Below, piece after piece: positions 8,836 to 18,521 of a stretch of 64,000 nucleotides of DNA; the first letter of the stretch is position 1, and every line of letters starts with the position of its first letter. Position numbers and translations under genes: made by a program. The stretch comes from Pontibacter actiniarum. GTDB taxonomy: Bacteria; Bacteroidota; Bacteroidia; Cytophagales; Hymenobacteraceae. The stretch spans positions 2,418,001 through 2,482,000 of the forward strand of contig NZ_CP021235.1 in the NCBI RefSeq assembly GCF_003585765.1. The letters are read 5' to 3'. Below the pieces are notes generated by a model. The model was not told where the DNA came from. It saw nothing but the letters and a program-made list of their open reading frames with translations, and did no database searches.

Positions 8836-8874
8836 CTTACTATACAACATTTAGACGATTTGTTGTATAGTAAG
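8836..8874. repeat. 14-base perfect inverted repeat near tRNA
   Basis: CTTACTATACAACA (8836-8849) and its exact complement TGTTGTATAGTAAG (8861-8874) are separated by 11 bases. A further partial copy of the arm, CACTATACAACA, lies just upstream near 8817. The position, 65 bases from the tRNA-Arg 3' end, suggests a protein-binding or recombination site of the island. No believable gene is present in the 308-base gap 8631-8938. Confidence 0.5.
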
Positions 8875-8938
8875 CTAATTGCTGCAAGATATCTTATTGA
8901 TTTTAAACTTGTTAGCGATGGATTTTCTAACAAAAAAG

Positions 8939-9012
8939 CACACCCGAGAGGATTCGAACCCCTAACCCTCGGAGCCGAAATCCGATATTCTATCCAGTTG
9001 AACTACGGGTGC
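8939..9012 (-). tRNA. tRNA-Arg (UCG anticodon)
   Basis: A full cloverleaf on the minus strand: acceptor GCACCCG pairs with CGGGTGT, the T arm has GGTTCGAATCC, and the anticodon loop TTTCGGC between TCGGA and TCCGA gives anticodon TCG. CCA is not encoded. Its 3' end faces the AT-rich 1-8.9 kb segment, the usual place for an integrated element. Confidence 0.92.
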
Positions 9013-9165
9013 ATTGGTATGCAAAAATAGAAAGTAAACGCACAAAACGAAACATCTGCCCTAAAAAATCCCCACAATCTTGCGCCAATAGGAGATGAGC
9101 AAAACATTCGGGCTGATACATGAGTTAACTTATGTATAGAAGCGAACCATGAAGCACTGATAACT

Positions 9166-9582
9166 ATGAAGAAACTGTATACAGCGGTGGTAACTGCAAC
9201 CGGCGGCCGCAGAGGGCAGGTTAAGTCCGACGACGGCGTAATCGACATGAAGCTTAGCTTGCCGGAAGGCTTAGGCGGGCAAGGCGGCAACACAAACCCG
9301 GAACAGCTTTTTGCTGCAGGCTACGCTGCCTGCTTTCAGAGTGCCTTGCTGGTTGTAGCCGGCAAGCACCATGAGCGGCTCGACCCCGCCTCTACCGTAG
9401 CGGCCCATGTGGACCTCAACCAAAAAGAGGATGGCGGCTACGCGCTGAGCGTAAAGCTAAGCGTGGAACTCAAGGGCGTTGACAAAGAGAAGGCGAGACA
9501 GATGGTGGATGAGGCGCACCAGATTTGCCCCTACTCCATCGGTACACGCGGCAATGTAGAGGTGGAGCTGGAGGTGGTTTAG
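9166..9582 (+). CDS. ohr: Organic hydroperoxide resistance protein (Ohr)
   Basis: 138 residues of the Ohr/OsmC family, which reduces organic peroxides with a dithiol mechanism as a cytoplasmic homodimer. Both reactive cysteines are present: Cys56 in FAAGYAACFQSAL and Cys121 in HQICPYS. The N-terminus MKKLYTAVVTATGGRRG matches the family. No OhrR repressor gene is adjacent. It is the first gene of the GC-richer chromosome to the right of the tRNA, and it ends at a strong terminator shared with sucC. Confidence 0.95.
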   Translation: MKKLYTAVVTATGGRRGQVKSDDGVIDMKLSLPEGLGGQGGNTNPEQLFAAGYAACFQSALLVVAGKHHERLDPASTVAAHVDLNQKEDGGYALSVKLSVELKGVDKEKARQMVDEAHQICPYSIGTRGNVEVELEVV

Positions 9583-9621
9583 CACAGCAACCTGGCACAC
9601 CCAATACCTTGCCGATAAAGT

Positions 9622-9667
9622 ATAAAAGCAAAGGGGCTGCCATGTGTGGCAGCCCCTTTGCTTTTAT
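9622..9667. terminator. Bidirectional terminator between ohr and sucC
   Basis: A 21-base perfect stem (9622-9642 with 9647-9667) and a four-base TGTG loop, with A and T tracts at the ends. It serves both converging genes. Confidence 0.9.
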
Positions 9668-9683
9668 GATACGATGCTGTGGA

Positions 9684-10880
9684 TTAAGCGCCGGCTAATA
9701 CCTGCTTCACTTTCTCAGCAGCTTCTTTCAGTACTACGGCAGAGTAAACCTTCAGGCCAGACTCGTCGATGATCTTGGCACCCTCCTCGGCATTCGTACC
9801 TTGCAGGCGAACAATGATCGGAACATTGATGTCACCAATGTTTTTGTAGGCTTCCACCACACCGTTGGCAACTCTATCGCAACGCACGATACCACCAAAG
9901 ATGTTGATCAGGATCGCCTTCACGTTCGGGTCCTTCAGGATGATGCGGAAACCAGCCTCAACCGTCTGTGCGTTTGCCCCACCCCCTACGTCGAGGAAGT
10001 TAGCAGGCTCACCGCCAGAAAGCTTGATGATATCCATCGTTGCCATAGCCAGACCTGCACCGTTTACCATACAGCCTACGTTACCGTCAAGCTTCACGTA
10101 GTTCAGGTGGTGCTCGCCAGCCTCAACCTCCAAAGGATCCTCCTCCGAGATATCACGCAGGGCAGCCAGGTTCTTGTGGCGGAACAGCGCGTTATCGTCT
10201 AAGTCTACCTTCGCATCAACAGCGAGAATCTTGTTATCTGAAGTCTTCAGCACAGGGTTGATCTCGAACATAGAAGAGTCGGTGTCAACGTATGCTTTGT
10301 ACAGGTTCGTTACGAATTTCACCATCTCCTTGAAAGCCTCGCCCTCTAAGCCGAAGGCAAAAGCGATCTTGCGAGCCTGGAAGCCCTGCAGCCCTACGGC
10401 CGGGTCAATCCACTCTTTGATGATTTTCTCCGGAGACTTCTCCGCTACCTCCTCAATGTCCATACCACCTTCGGTAGAGGCCATGATCACGTTCTGACCT
10501 TTGGCACGGTCCAGCAGGATGCTCAGGTAGTACTCTTTTGGCTCAGAGTCTCCCGGGTAGTACACGTCCTGTGCAACCAGCACCTTCTGTACCAGTTTAC
10601 CTTCTGGTCCTGTCTGGTGCGTTACCAGTGTCATGCCCAGGATCTGGTCAGCGATCTCTTTTACCTGGTCCAGATTTTTAGCCAGTTTCACACCGCCACC
10701 TTTACCACGGCCGCCCGCATGGATCTGAGCCTTGATAACGTGCCAGCCTGTACCGGTTTCCTCAGTCAGTTTCATAGCAGCTTTTACTGCCTGGTCTGGC
10801 GTCTCAGCCACGATACCCTCCTGGATACGTACTCCGTAGCTCTTTAAAATTTCTTTAGCCTGATATTCGTGTATGTTCAT
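9684..10880 (-). CDS. sucC: Succinyl-CoA synthetase beta subunit
   Basis: 398 residues from [16 protein letters not shown], the universal SucC start; a longer frame to 10988 is not used by the family. The ATP-grasp domain shows [18 protein letters not shown], and the C-terminal ligase domain has [14 protein letters not shown] and [11 protein letters not shown]. With the alpha subunit, SucD, which is not in this window, it makes succinate and ATP or GTP from succinyl-CoA in the TCA cycle. It is transcribed alone. Confidence 0.97.
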   Translation of the reverse strand: MNIHEYQAKEILKSYGVRIQEGIVAETPDQAVKAAMKLTEETGTGWHVIKAQIHAGGRGKGGGVKLAKNLDQVKEIADQILGMTLVTHQTGPEGKLVQKVLVAQDVYYPGDSEPKEYYLSILLDRAKGQNVIMASTEGGMDIEEVAEKSPEKIIKEWIDPAVGLQGFQARKIAFAFGLEGEAFKEMVKFVTNLYKAYVDTDSSMFEINPVLKTSDNKILAVDAKVDLDDNALFRHKNLAALRDISEEDPLEVEAGEHHLNYVKLDGNVGCMVNGAGLAMATMDIIKLSGGEPANFLDVGGGANAQTVEAGFRIILKDPNVKAILINIFGGIVRCDRVANGVVEAYKNIGDINVPIIVRLQGTNAEEGAKIIDESGLKVYSAVVLKEAAEKVKQVLAGA

Positions 10881-11060
10881 GCTTTCAGTTTTAATGGACG
10901 CACGAAAGTAAGCTTTTATCGCCTTAAATTCAAGTAAAGCGTTTTTAAAATATTTCCGGGATAGCCGCAGCAAAGGGGCTTTCTGCAACGGCTCAGCCCC
11001 TAATTCAGTAAGCAGAGGTACCCTTATACTTAATTAGACACGCTTCACTTAAAATATTTG

Positions 11061-12149
11061 ATGCTTGACGTTTATACGTACTCCAAACGCGTAGCCATAA
11101 CCGCGGCAATTGTGCTGCTGGTGGCGGCCGGCTTTTACATGCTGGCCCGGCACGGCTACTTTTTTCTGCTGGTGTTTGCCGCCATCCTGCTGGCGGTGCT
11201 GTTTTGCGGCATCAGCCAGTGGCTGATGGCCAAGCTGAACCTGAAGAGGGGCCTGAGCCTGCTGCTGTCGATCTTGCTGGTGTTTGGCGTAATAGCCACC
11301 TCGGTGTACTTCCTGGCACCCACCATTGGCAGGCAGATACAGGAAATGAAAGGGGCCATCCCCCAGGCGGTACAGCAGGTGCAGGACTGGCTGAGCAACT
11401 ACGGCTGGGGCCAGCGGGTAGCGCAGAGCGTCCCTGACGACATGAGCCAGGTGCTGCCCAAGCAGAAAACGCTTTTCTCCAAGGTATCGCAGGTTTTCTC
11501 CACCACGCTGAGCATCATGGCGGATTTCCTGATCGTGCTGATAACAGCCATTTTCCTGGCCGCCAACCCTAAGCTGTACACCGTTGGGCTTACCAAACTC
11601 TTTGCCGTCCGGCACCGCTCCCGCGTTATACAGGTGTTGGGGTACTGCTACAACACCCTTAGGATGTGGCTGATGGCCATGCTGCTGGCCATGACCATTA
11701 TCGGCATCAGTACCGCTATTGCCTTTAACCTGCTGGGGCTGCCACTGCCCTTCGCACTTGCGTTTGTGTCCTTCCTGCTAGCTTTTGTACCAAATGTAGG
11801 CCCCGGTATTGCGGCTATACCCATCGGGCTGGTTGGCCTTACGGTAAGCCCGCAAACTGCGCTGTACGCGCTCCTGCTGTACGGTGTCATCCAGTTTGTT
11901 GAGAGCTATGTCATCACACCGCTTATCTTCCAGAAAACGGTGGACCTGCCGCCCGCCCTGCTGCTGTTTTTCCAGGTACTGCTAGGTATTCTGGAGGGAG
12001 GTTTGGGCCTGTTTCTGGCAGCTCCGCTGCTGGCCGTGCTCATGGTGGTGGTAAAGGAGCTGTATGTGCACGACTTGTTGGAGAAGAAGCCTCTGAACGC
12101 CTCCGAAGAGCGTACGGATCCAGGCGCTGGCAGTCTGCCCGCACCCTAA
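11061..12149 (+). CDS. AI-2E/PerM-family permease, copy 1
   Basis: 362 residues from ATG at 11061. Several hydrophobic segments and the conserved ALAFVSFLLAFVPNVGPGI region identify the AI-2E transporter (UPF0118/PerM/YdiK) family, inner-membrane proteins of which a few export autoinducer-2 or act as Na+/H+ antiporters. The C-terminal tail is short and acidic. It is followed 80 bases later by a closely similar gene, so the pair looks like a tandem duplication. The substrate cannot be told. Confidence 0.88.
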   Translation: MLDVYTYSKRVAITAAIVLLVAAGFYMLARHGYFFLLVFAAILLAVLFCGISQWLMAKLNLKRGLSLLLSILLVFGVIATSVYFLAPTIGRQIQEMKGAIPQAVQQVQDWLSNYGWGQRVAQSVPDDMSQVLPKQKTLFSKVSQVFSTTLSIMADFLIVLITAIFLAANPKLYTVGLTKLFAVRHRSRVIQVLGYCYNTLRMWLMAMLLAMTIIGISTAIAFNLLGLPLPFALAFVSFLLAFVPNVGPGIAAIPIGLVGLTVSPQTALYALLLYGVIQFVESYVITPLIFQKTVDLPPALLLFFQVLLGILEGGLGLFLAAPLLAVLMVVVKELYVHDLLEKKPLNASEERTDPGAGSLPAP

Positions 12150-12229
12150 GAACGAACAACGTTAGCGCTTGTGCTCGTATGTAAAGAATATCCTAGTAAG
12201 CACCTAACACATTAAACCCACATAAAACT

Positions 12230-13405
12230 ATGAACATCTACAGGTTTGCAAAACGTACTACTGTTGCCGGGCTCATTCTCCTGCTGCTGGCGGCAGGCTT
12301 GTACTTTGCAGGGAAGCACCTCTATTTCTTTCTGCTAATTTTTGCAGCTGTGCTGCTGGCCGTGCTGTTTTGCAGCATCACAAACTGGATAACAGCTAAA
12401 ATCCACATTAACCGTGGCATCAGCCTTTTTCTGGCCGTAGTGCTCGTTTTTGGCTTTATTATTGGCTCGTTTTGGCTGGTTGCCCCCACAGTGGCAGATC
12501 AGTTTAAGCAGCTGGGCAGCACTATTCCGCAGGCGGCCAATAAGGTGCAGGATTGGCTGAGCCAGTACGGCTGGGGCAACCAGCTTCTCCAAAAGGTTCC
12601 GGATGACCTGTCGGTTTCCAGCCTGATGTCCGGGGAAGAGTCTTCGCTGCTGTCTGGCCAAGGTTCGCTTTTCTCCAAGGTCACAGGCTTTGTCTCCTCT
12701 ACGTTTAGCTTTTTTGTGGATTTGCTGCTGGTTATTGTGACAGCGCTCTTCTTTGCCGCTTCGCCAAAGCTGTACACCGAAGGGTTCGCCAGTTTGTTTC
12801 CGGTACGCAACCAGAACCGCGTGCTGGAAGTGCTGGACAAGTGCTACAGTACACTAAAGGCCTGGATGGTAGCCATGTTGATCTCCATGACCATTGTCGG
12901 CGTCTCTACCGCTATTGCTTATAAAATCATAGGCATCCCCATGGCGTATGCGCTTGCGGTTCTGGCCTTTTTCTCAGAGTTCATTCCCAACATCGGACCG
13001 TGGCTGGCAGCCGCTCCGGCGGTATTGGTTGGCCTGACACTGGGCACCCAAACCGCAATTATCGTAGCGGCTGTATACCTGGCCATACAGCTTGTAGAAA
13101 GCTACTGGATTATTCCGATCGTAATGAAGCGCGCTGTGGAGCTGCCGCCGGCCCTGCTCCTCTTCTTCCAGGTGCTCCTGGGAATAGTGCAGGGAGCCTT
13201 AGGACTTCTGTTAGCTGCACCGCTTTTGGCTGTGCTGATGGTGGTCATTCGGGAACTCTGGATCAAGGATGTCATCAAAGCCAAACCCCTGGATGCCGGC
13301 CAGGCCCACGTCCACGGACACGGCTCTAACGACCGTGAGGGGACCGGGCACGCCAGGGTAGTAGAAAAAAAGGTCATCCAGAAGCGGTACCCGGGCGAAT
13401 CTTAA
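12230..13405 (+). CDS. AI-2E/PerM-family permease, copy 2
   Basis: 391 residues, the same family as the gene before it; shared blocks include KRTTVAGLILLLLAAGLYF against the first copy's equivalent, QDWLSQYGWG, and ELPPALLLFFQVLLGI. It has a longer loop near residues 125-140 and a charged His-rich C-terminal tail (AHVHGHGSNDREG) absent in copy 1, which could bind metal or sense pH. The core alignment is collinear. Divergence suggests an old duplication with separate roles rather than redundancy. Confidence 0.88.
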   Translation: MNIYRFAKRTTVAGLILLLLAAGLYFAGKHLYFFLLIFAAVLLAVLFCSITNWITAKIHINRGISLFLAVVLVFGFIIGSFWLVAPTVADQFKQLGSTIPQAANKVQDWLSQYGWGNQLLQKVPDDLSVSSLMSGEESSLLSGQGSLFSKVTGFVSSTFSFFVDLLLVIVTALFFAASPKLYTEGFASLFPVRNQNRVLEVLDKCYSTLKAWMVAMLISMTIVGVSTAIAYKIIGIPMAYALAVLAFFSEFIPNIGPWLAAAPAVLVGLTLGTQTAIIVAAVYLAIQLVESYWIIPIVMKRAVELPPALLLFFQVLLGIVQGALGLLLAAPLLAVLMVVIRELWIKDVIKAKPLDAGQAHVHGHGSNDREGTGHARVVEKKVIQKRYPGES

Positions 13406-13491
13406 AGCTGTGCATAGAAGTAAATCATTTGTTTTGTAGCTTTGGAGAGATTGTTGTTTTCTAGATCTTATACCATACCCACTGCCACACT

Positions 13492-14145
13492 GTGCTACAG
13501 GTAACGAATATCCATAAGAAATACGGTTCGCTGGAGGTGCTCAAAGGCATCGATCTGTCAATTGCCACTGGCGAGGTGGTGTCTATCGTAGGCGCCTCAG
13601 GAGCCGGTAAAAGTACGCTGCTGCACATCCTCGGCACCCTGGACACAGCCGACTCCGGCGAGGTCTTTTTCGATGACAAGAACATCGCCAAAATGAACAC
13701 GGCCGAGATGGCCCGCTTCCGCAACCGCCACATTGGCTTCATCTTCCAGTTCCATAACCTGCTGCCTGAGTTCACCGCGCTGGAGAACGCCTGCCTGCCC
13801 GGCTTTCTGGCGGGCACCCCTGAAAAGGAGGTTCGGAAACGGGCAGAGGAACTCATGCTCATGCTGGGCCTGTCGCACCGCCTGGACCACAAGCCTTCCG
13901 AAATGTCGGGCGGAGAGCAGCAGCGAACGGCCGTGGCGCGCGCGCTTATTAACTCGCCCAAAGTCATTTTTGCGGATGAGCCAAGCGGTAACCTCGACTC
14001 CAAGAACGCACAGGAGCTTCATGATATCTTCTTCCGCCTGCGCGATGAGTTCAACCAAACCTTTGTGCTCGTTACGCACAATGAGCAGCTGGCCGATATG
14101 GCAGACCGTAAACTTGTGATGAAAGACGGGCAGATTGTGTTGTAA
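13492..14145 (+). CDS. LolD-type ABC transporter ATP-binding protein
   Basis: 217 residues with a GTG start. Walker A is GASGAGKST (34-42), the ABC signature SGGEQQR (139-145), and Walker B with DEPSGNLDS. The MacB/LolD subgroup has this short form and the LDHKPSEMSGGEQQR wording. LolD powers removal of lipoproteins from the inner membrane with LolC/E, whose genes are not adjacent here, so it may serve that or another export complex. The 286-base gap after it (to 14431) holds no gene I can support. Confidence 0.88.
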   Translation: MLQVTNIHKKYGSLEVLKGIDLSIATGEVVSIVGASGAGKSTLLHILGTLDTADSGEVFFDDKNIAKMNTAEMARFRNRHIGFIFQFHNLLPEFTALENACLPGFLAGTPEKEVRKRAEELMLMLGLSHRLDHKPSEMSGGEQQRTAVARALINSPKVIFADEPSGNLDSKNAQELHDIFFRLRDEFNQTFVLVTHNEQLADMADRKLVMKDGQIVL

Positions 14146-14431
14146 GCCGGGGACTAACAGGCTAAAAAGCTACTGTTACTACGGGAGGCACAGGTTTGCA
14201 GTAGATGGAGAGTGCCCCCTATACTTCCGTCATGCTACTCCTCTCCCCATACTTGTACATGGGCTTATAGCTGAGCCAAAAGGACAGAGTCGGAAGTATC
14301 GAAGCGCAGATATAACGAAGAAGTTCAGAATTGGAACGGAGTCAGCTGCGTACTTTAATACGAGTTTGACGATAGCTATAAGTGCCAGATGCGGTGCTTG
14401 GAAGGACAACGCCAGCGCCCAAGGCCATACT

Positions 14432-15016
14432 TTATACTTCCGGTGCCAGTAAAGCCGTATAGTCGGCTGCAGTGTCTATGTCCACGGCTCCTTTCGCAAA
14501 AGGAATGGCTATAACCTCCTGCTGGTATTGCTGCACTATTTTACGCGCGCCCTGCTGCCCTTGCAGCGCCAGCAGCACCCGAAAAAACCTTTTATGGAAC
14601 AGCACAGGTGTCCCCAGCACGCCGCTGTAGGCGCTCGCCACAATTTTGCCTTCCTGCTGTGCCTGCACCAGTGCATCCAGCACAGTGGCAGTCGTATACG
14701 GCTGGTCACAAACCATAAACACACAGGCCGAGAGGGTGGGCGCTTTGCGGAGCAGGTACTCCAGCCCACAGCGAACAGAGGAGGCCATCCCTTCTTCCCA
14801 ATGCTGGTTCTGCACCGTGTGTACCTGGCTGTCGCTCAAGTAAGGCAGCAGGGACGGCGCATTGGCTCCCACCACAACCACCACAGGCACACACACAGAT
14901 TCTACAGCGGCACGTACAGCCCGCTGTAGCAGCGTTTGCCCCTGGTAGGGTAACTGCTGCTTCGGCTCCCCTAAGCGTGTGGAAGCACCTGCCGCCAACA
15001 GAACAAGCCCTGTCAT
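14432..15016 (-). CDS. mocA: Molybdenum cofactor cytidylyltransferase-like (MocA)
   Basis: 194 residues. The nucleotidyltransferase signature LLAAGASTRLGEPKQQL is at the N-terminus, with VCDQPYTT and GTPVLFHKRFF later, as in MocA. MocA joins CTP to molybdopterin to make the cytosine dinucleotide form used by xanthine-oxidase-family enzymes, which fits the dehydrogenase just upstream. Its ATG overlaps the xdhC stop by four bases, so it is the last gene of the five-gene operon running from 20010 to 14432. Confidence 0.88.
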   Translation of the reverse strand: MTGLVLLAAGASTRLGEPKQQLPYQGQTLLQRAVRAAVESVCVPVVVVVGANAPSLLPYLSDSQVHTVQNQHWEEGMASSVRCGLEYLLRKAPTLSACVFMVCDQPYTTATVLDALVQAQQEGKIVASAYSGVLGTPVLFHKRFFRVLLALQGQQGARKIVQQYQQEVIAIPFAKGAVDIDTAADYTALLAPEV

Positions 15017-16203
15017 AGGCTTGAAAGAGAGCAGCCGCTGTACTTCGTGTGCTCCCGGGCAGCGGCCACCTGCTGCGCAGCACGCGGGTGTATGGTGCCG
15101 GGCTTGCTCCGCAAGAAGGTGCCGGACTTTCTGGCGAGCACAGCTTTGATTTCCGCCACTATGGAGAGGGCGATTTCTTCGGGTGTTTCCGCCCCGATGT
15201 CGAGCCCAGTGGGGCCGTACACGCTTTCCAGCGCCTGCTCCGGCACCTGTGCTCCCTCCTCCTTTAACTCCCGGAGCATGCGCTCCAGCTTTTTCCTTGG
15301 GCCCAGGCTGCCCACGTACGGAAGTTTCAGGGGCAGCAACTGGCGCAGCATCGCCAGATCATAGTTGTAGTTATGCGTCATGAGGAGACACACGGTTTGC
15401 TGGTCTGGCACAAGCTGCGCCAGCGCCTCCTCGGGCTTCGCGACAAGTACACGTTGCGCCGCCGGAAACCGCTCTCGCCTGGCGTAGTTGGCGCGCCCGT
15501 CAACCACCGTTACCTGCCACCCTAGTATAGATGCTAACTGCGTGAGCGGTACAGCATCGTTGCCGGCCCCAAACACAACCAAAGAAACAGCCGGCTGCAG
15601 CAGCTCCACAAAGCCGGTCAGGGTGCCGACTGTGGCTGCATACGCTTTGGTCAGCGACTCCTGCTTCAGCAGCACCTCCTCCGCGTCACCCAGCAGCGCC
15701 TTCTGCAACTCTTCGTCGGTGCAGGCACCTTTTACCTCTCCGCTCTCAGGTATAAACAGGCAGGTGCCGGGTTGTGCAGCAGTGCGGCGCTCCAGCGAAA
15801 ACAGCGTTACCAGCACCGCGGCCTGCCGCTGCCCTAGAAAGGCTTTGAGGAAAGAGATGGGGTTAGCTGCATCGGCTGTGTCAAGCGGCTCAAGAAGCAC
15901 CTGAATGATACCGTTGCAACCCAGCCCCACCCCCAGTGTGGCATCATCTTCGTCTGTTGTGTCGTAGGTGACGAGCAGGGGCTTCTGCTGCAGCATCGCG
16001 AGCCGCGCCTTGCGCAGGGCATCTCCTTCTAGGCAACCGCCACTGATGGCTCCTGTCAGTTGCCCGTCTTCCGTTACCAGCATGCGGGCTCCCGGCCTTC
16101 TGTAGGAGGAGCCCGCTACGTGCACCACCGTAGCCAGTGCCGTTTGCTTCCCCTGCTGTTGCGCCACATCATACGCCCGCACAATATCCTGTAGTTCTTT
16201 CAT
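15013..16203 (-). CDS. xdhC: XdhC/CoxI family maturation factor
   Basis: 396 residues. The N-terminal XdhC_CoxI domain shows TVVHVAGSSYRRPGARM and ISGGCLEGD; the C-terminal Rossmann-like domain has LVVFGAGNDAVPL and MTHNYNYDLAMLRQLL, with the ending ETPEEIALSIVAEIKAVLA. XdhC proteins bind the finished Mo cofactor, protect it during sulfuration and hand it to the large subunit. It follows the large subunit gene after 98 bases and overlaps mocA by four. Confidence 0.93.
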   Translation of the reverse strand: MKELQDIVRAYDVAQQQGKQTALATVVHVAGSSYRRPGARMLVTEDGQLTGAISGGCLEGDALRKARLAMLQQKPLLVTYDTTDEDDATLGVGLGCNGIIQVLLEPLDTADAANPISFLKAFLGQRQAAVLVTLFSLERRTAAQPGTCLFIPESGEVKGACTDEELQKALLGDAEEVLLKQESLTKAYAATVGTLTGFVELLQPAVSLVVFGAGNDAVPLTQLASILGWQVTVVDGRANYARRERFPAAQRVLVAKPEEALAQLVPDQQTVCLLMTHNYNYDLAMLRQLLPLKLPYVGSLGPRKKLERMLRELKEEGAQVPEQALESVYGPTGLDIGAETPEEIALSIVAEIKAVLARKSGTFLRSKPGTIHPRAAQQVAAAREHTKYSGCSLSSL

Positions 16204-16301
16204 TCACAAAGTATCCGTTAGCAAGTATATCCTGCTGTACAAGGCGCTGCCCTGCGCCCACTCCCTCTCGTAAGAGCCTAAACCTCTAAACCTAACTTTC
16301 C

Positions 16302-18521
16302 CTACAGGAGTTTGTCCAGCGTGATTGGCAGCTCCTTCACCCGCTTGCCTGTGGCGTGGAAAACAGCGTTTACAATGGCAGGCGCCACACTCACGATCCC
16401 GATTTCGCCCAGGCCCTTCGCCCCAAGCTGGTTCACGATATCATCCTTTTCCTCTACAAAGATTACGTCGATATCGTGCACGTCAGCATTTACCGGAACG
16501 TGGTATTTATCCAGGTCATGGTTCATGAAGCGGCCCAGGTTGTTGTCCATCACGGTCTCTTCTTCCGTCGCGGCACCGATGCCCCATACCACACCGCCCA
16601 GAATCTGGCTTCGGGCTGTTTTAGGGTTGATAATGCGCCCGCCAGCGATGGCTGTCACCACGCGGGTTACCTTTACAGTGCCCAGTTCCTCATCCACCTT
16701 CACCTCTACAAAAGTGGCGGAGTGAGAGTAAGGCGCGTACTTTTCCTGCGCCTCCAACGGTTTATTCGACACTTGCTCCTCAATGGATTTGCCGCCGTTC
16801 TGCTCCAGGGCCGCCGCAATGCTTACGCTTCTGGCAGCATCGCCGGAGAGGTATATCTTACCGTCGGCAAACGTTACCTCGTCTAAAGAGGCTCCTGCCA
16901 GCGGAGAGTCAGCAACCTGCTGGGCCAGTTTCAACAGCTTTTCCCGTACTTTCTGGCAAACGGCTTTCACCGCAGAGCCAACCGAAGACACGGTCCAGGA
17001 GCCACCTTCCAGCGGCGACTTTGGCAGGGAAGAGTCCCCGAGCTTAAAGGTCACGTCCTCAAGCGGCAGGCCGACTGTCTCGGCTGCGATCTGTGTCATG
17101 ACCGTGTAGGTGCCGGTGCCGATATCGGCGGTGGCGCTGCTAACCGTTAGCTTGCCGTCCGGCTGCAGCACGGCTTTGGCGGCAGCTTCCTGCTGCGCAG
17201 CCTCCCAGGCTCCGTGCGCCATTCCCCAACCGATGAGGTTGTGGCCCTCTTTCATGGACCTTGGCTCAGGGTTGCGCTTGCTCCAGCCAAACTTCTCGGC
17301 TCCCTGCTGGTAGCAGGCTTTCAGCTCCTTGCTGGAAAAAGGCTTATCCTGGTTCTGGTCTTTCTCCGAATAGTTCTTTAGCCTGAACTCCAGCGGATCT
17401 ACACCTGCTTCGTAGGCAAGCTCATCCATCGCGCACTCCAGCCCGAAAATACCCGTGGTGCCGCCGGGCGCGCGCATATCCAGGGGCGTGTATACATCCA
17501 GCGACACCAGTTTATGGCTGAGCTCCATGTTGTCGCACTTGTAAAGCACGCCGGGCCAGATAATCACATCCTCGCTGTAGTCTTCGAACTTTGATGTCTC
17601 GGCAAAGGCATCGTGCTTCACAGACTGGAGCGTACCATCTGCAGCCGCCCCAACGGCAAACTTCTGCACGGTTTTAGGCCGGTGGCCGAAAGAGAACATT
17701 TGTTGCCTGGTGAGCACCACCTTTACAGCGCGTTTCAGCTCCCGGGCTGCCAGCACGGCGAGAAACAGCTGGTACTGCGGCCGCAAGCCAGAGCCGAAGG
17801 CGCCACCCACAAACGGCGACAGCACATGCACGTCTTCCTTGTCCATGCCAAAGGCACCGCAGATGTACTGTTGGCTGTTTTGCACTCCCTGCACTTTATC
17901 ATACACCGTGAGTTTACCGTCCTGCCCCCAAACTACCGTTGAGGCGTGCATCTCCATCGGGTTGTGGTGCTCGCTGGGGTGCGCATAGGTGGTCTCGACC
18001 TTAACGGCTGCCTTTTCAAAGGCCTCATCCGGTTTGCCGCGAGGGTCTGGCGGCGGCGTGGATTTATACTTCTCGGGCACATAAGCCTCGCTCATGTTCG
18101 CCTCGAAGTCCGTATCAAACTCCGCACGCTCATATTCCACTTCTACCAGCATGGCGGCATAGCGTGCCAGCTCAAACGTCTCGGCCACCACCAGGGCGAT
18201 AGGCTGCATGCTGAATTGTATCTCGCTGTCGTACAGCGGGCGGAACGGGGAGCCTGGCGGGGCATCCTGGTCCTTGTAGTTCTTGTCTCCCCACACATAG
18301 CCGGGCCTGTTCTCGTGCGTGAACACCTCCAGCACCCCCTCCAGGGCAAGCGCTTTGCTGGTGTCTATACTTTTGATTTTACCTCTGGCTATGGCGCTGC
18401 TTACCACAAAGCCGTGGGCCATGTTATCCGCGTTAAACTCAGCGGCATACTTTGCCTCGCCGGTTACTTTGGCGCGACCGTCTACCCGGTTCGTCGCTTT
18501 TCCTATCTGATCTGTTTTCAT
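16302..18521 (-). CDS. paoC: Xanthine-oxidase-family molybdopterin subunit (PaoC-like)
   Basis: 739 residues. It begins MKTDQIGKATNRVDGRAKVTG, has the VGGAFGSG and MRAPGGTTGIFGLE cofactor segments, and ends with GAKGLGEIGI carrying the catalytic glutamate. Length, subunit split and neighbours place it with PaoC/YagR aldehyde dehydrogenases, though related enzymes oxidise purines and N-heterocycles. It overlaps the FAD subunit by four bases. No Tat signal is on this or the small subunit, so a cytoplasmic enzyme is inferred, unlike periplasmic E. coli PaoABC. Confidence 0.93.
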   Translation of the reverse strand: MKTDQIGKATNRVDGRAKVTGEAKYAAEFNADNMAHGFVVSSAIARGKIKSIDTSKALALEGVLEVFTHENRPGYVWGDKNYKDQDAPPGSPFRPLYDSEIQFSMQPIALVVAETFELARYAAMLVEVEYERAEFDTDFEANMSEAYVPEKYKSTPPPDPRGKPDEAFEKAAVKVETTYAHPSEHHNPMEMHASTVVWGQDGKLTVYDKVQGVQNSQQYICGAFGMDKEDVHVLSPFVGGAFGSGLRPQYQLFLAVLAARELKRAVKVVLTRQQMFSFGHRPKTVQKFAVGAAADGTLQSVKHDAFAETSKFEDYSEDVIIWPGVLYKCDNMELSHKLVSLDVYTPLDMRAPGGTTGIFGLECAMDELAYEAGVDPLEFRLKNYSEKDQNQDKPFSSKELKACYQQGAEKFGWSKRNPEPRSMKEGHNLIGWGMAHGAWEAAQQEAAAKAVLQPDGKLTVSSATADIGTGTYTVMTQIAAETVGLPLEDVTFKLGDSSLPKSPLEGGSWTVSSVGSAVKAVCQKVREKLLKLAQQVADSPLAGASLDEVTFADGKIYLSGDAARSVSIAAALEQNGGKSIEEQVSNKPLEAQEKYAPYSHSATFVEVKVDEELGTVKVTRVVTAIAGGRIINPKTARSQILGGVVWGIGAATEEETVMDNNLGRFMNHDLDKYHVPVNADVHDIDVIFVEEKDDIVNQLGAKGLGEIGIVSVAPAIVNAVFHATGKRVKELPITLDKLL

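Noticed and set aside
8703..8933. 76-residue frame next to the tRNA
   Set aside because: Text is not protein-like and crosses the perfect inverted repeat.
14135..14452. 105-residue open frame after lolD
   Set aside because: Overlaps both neighbours, has no protein-like pattern, and follows low-complexity text.
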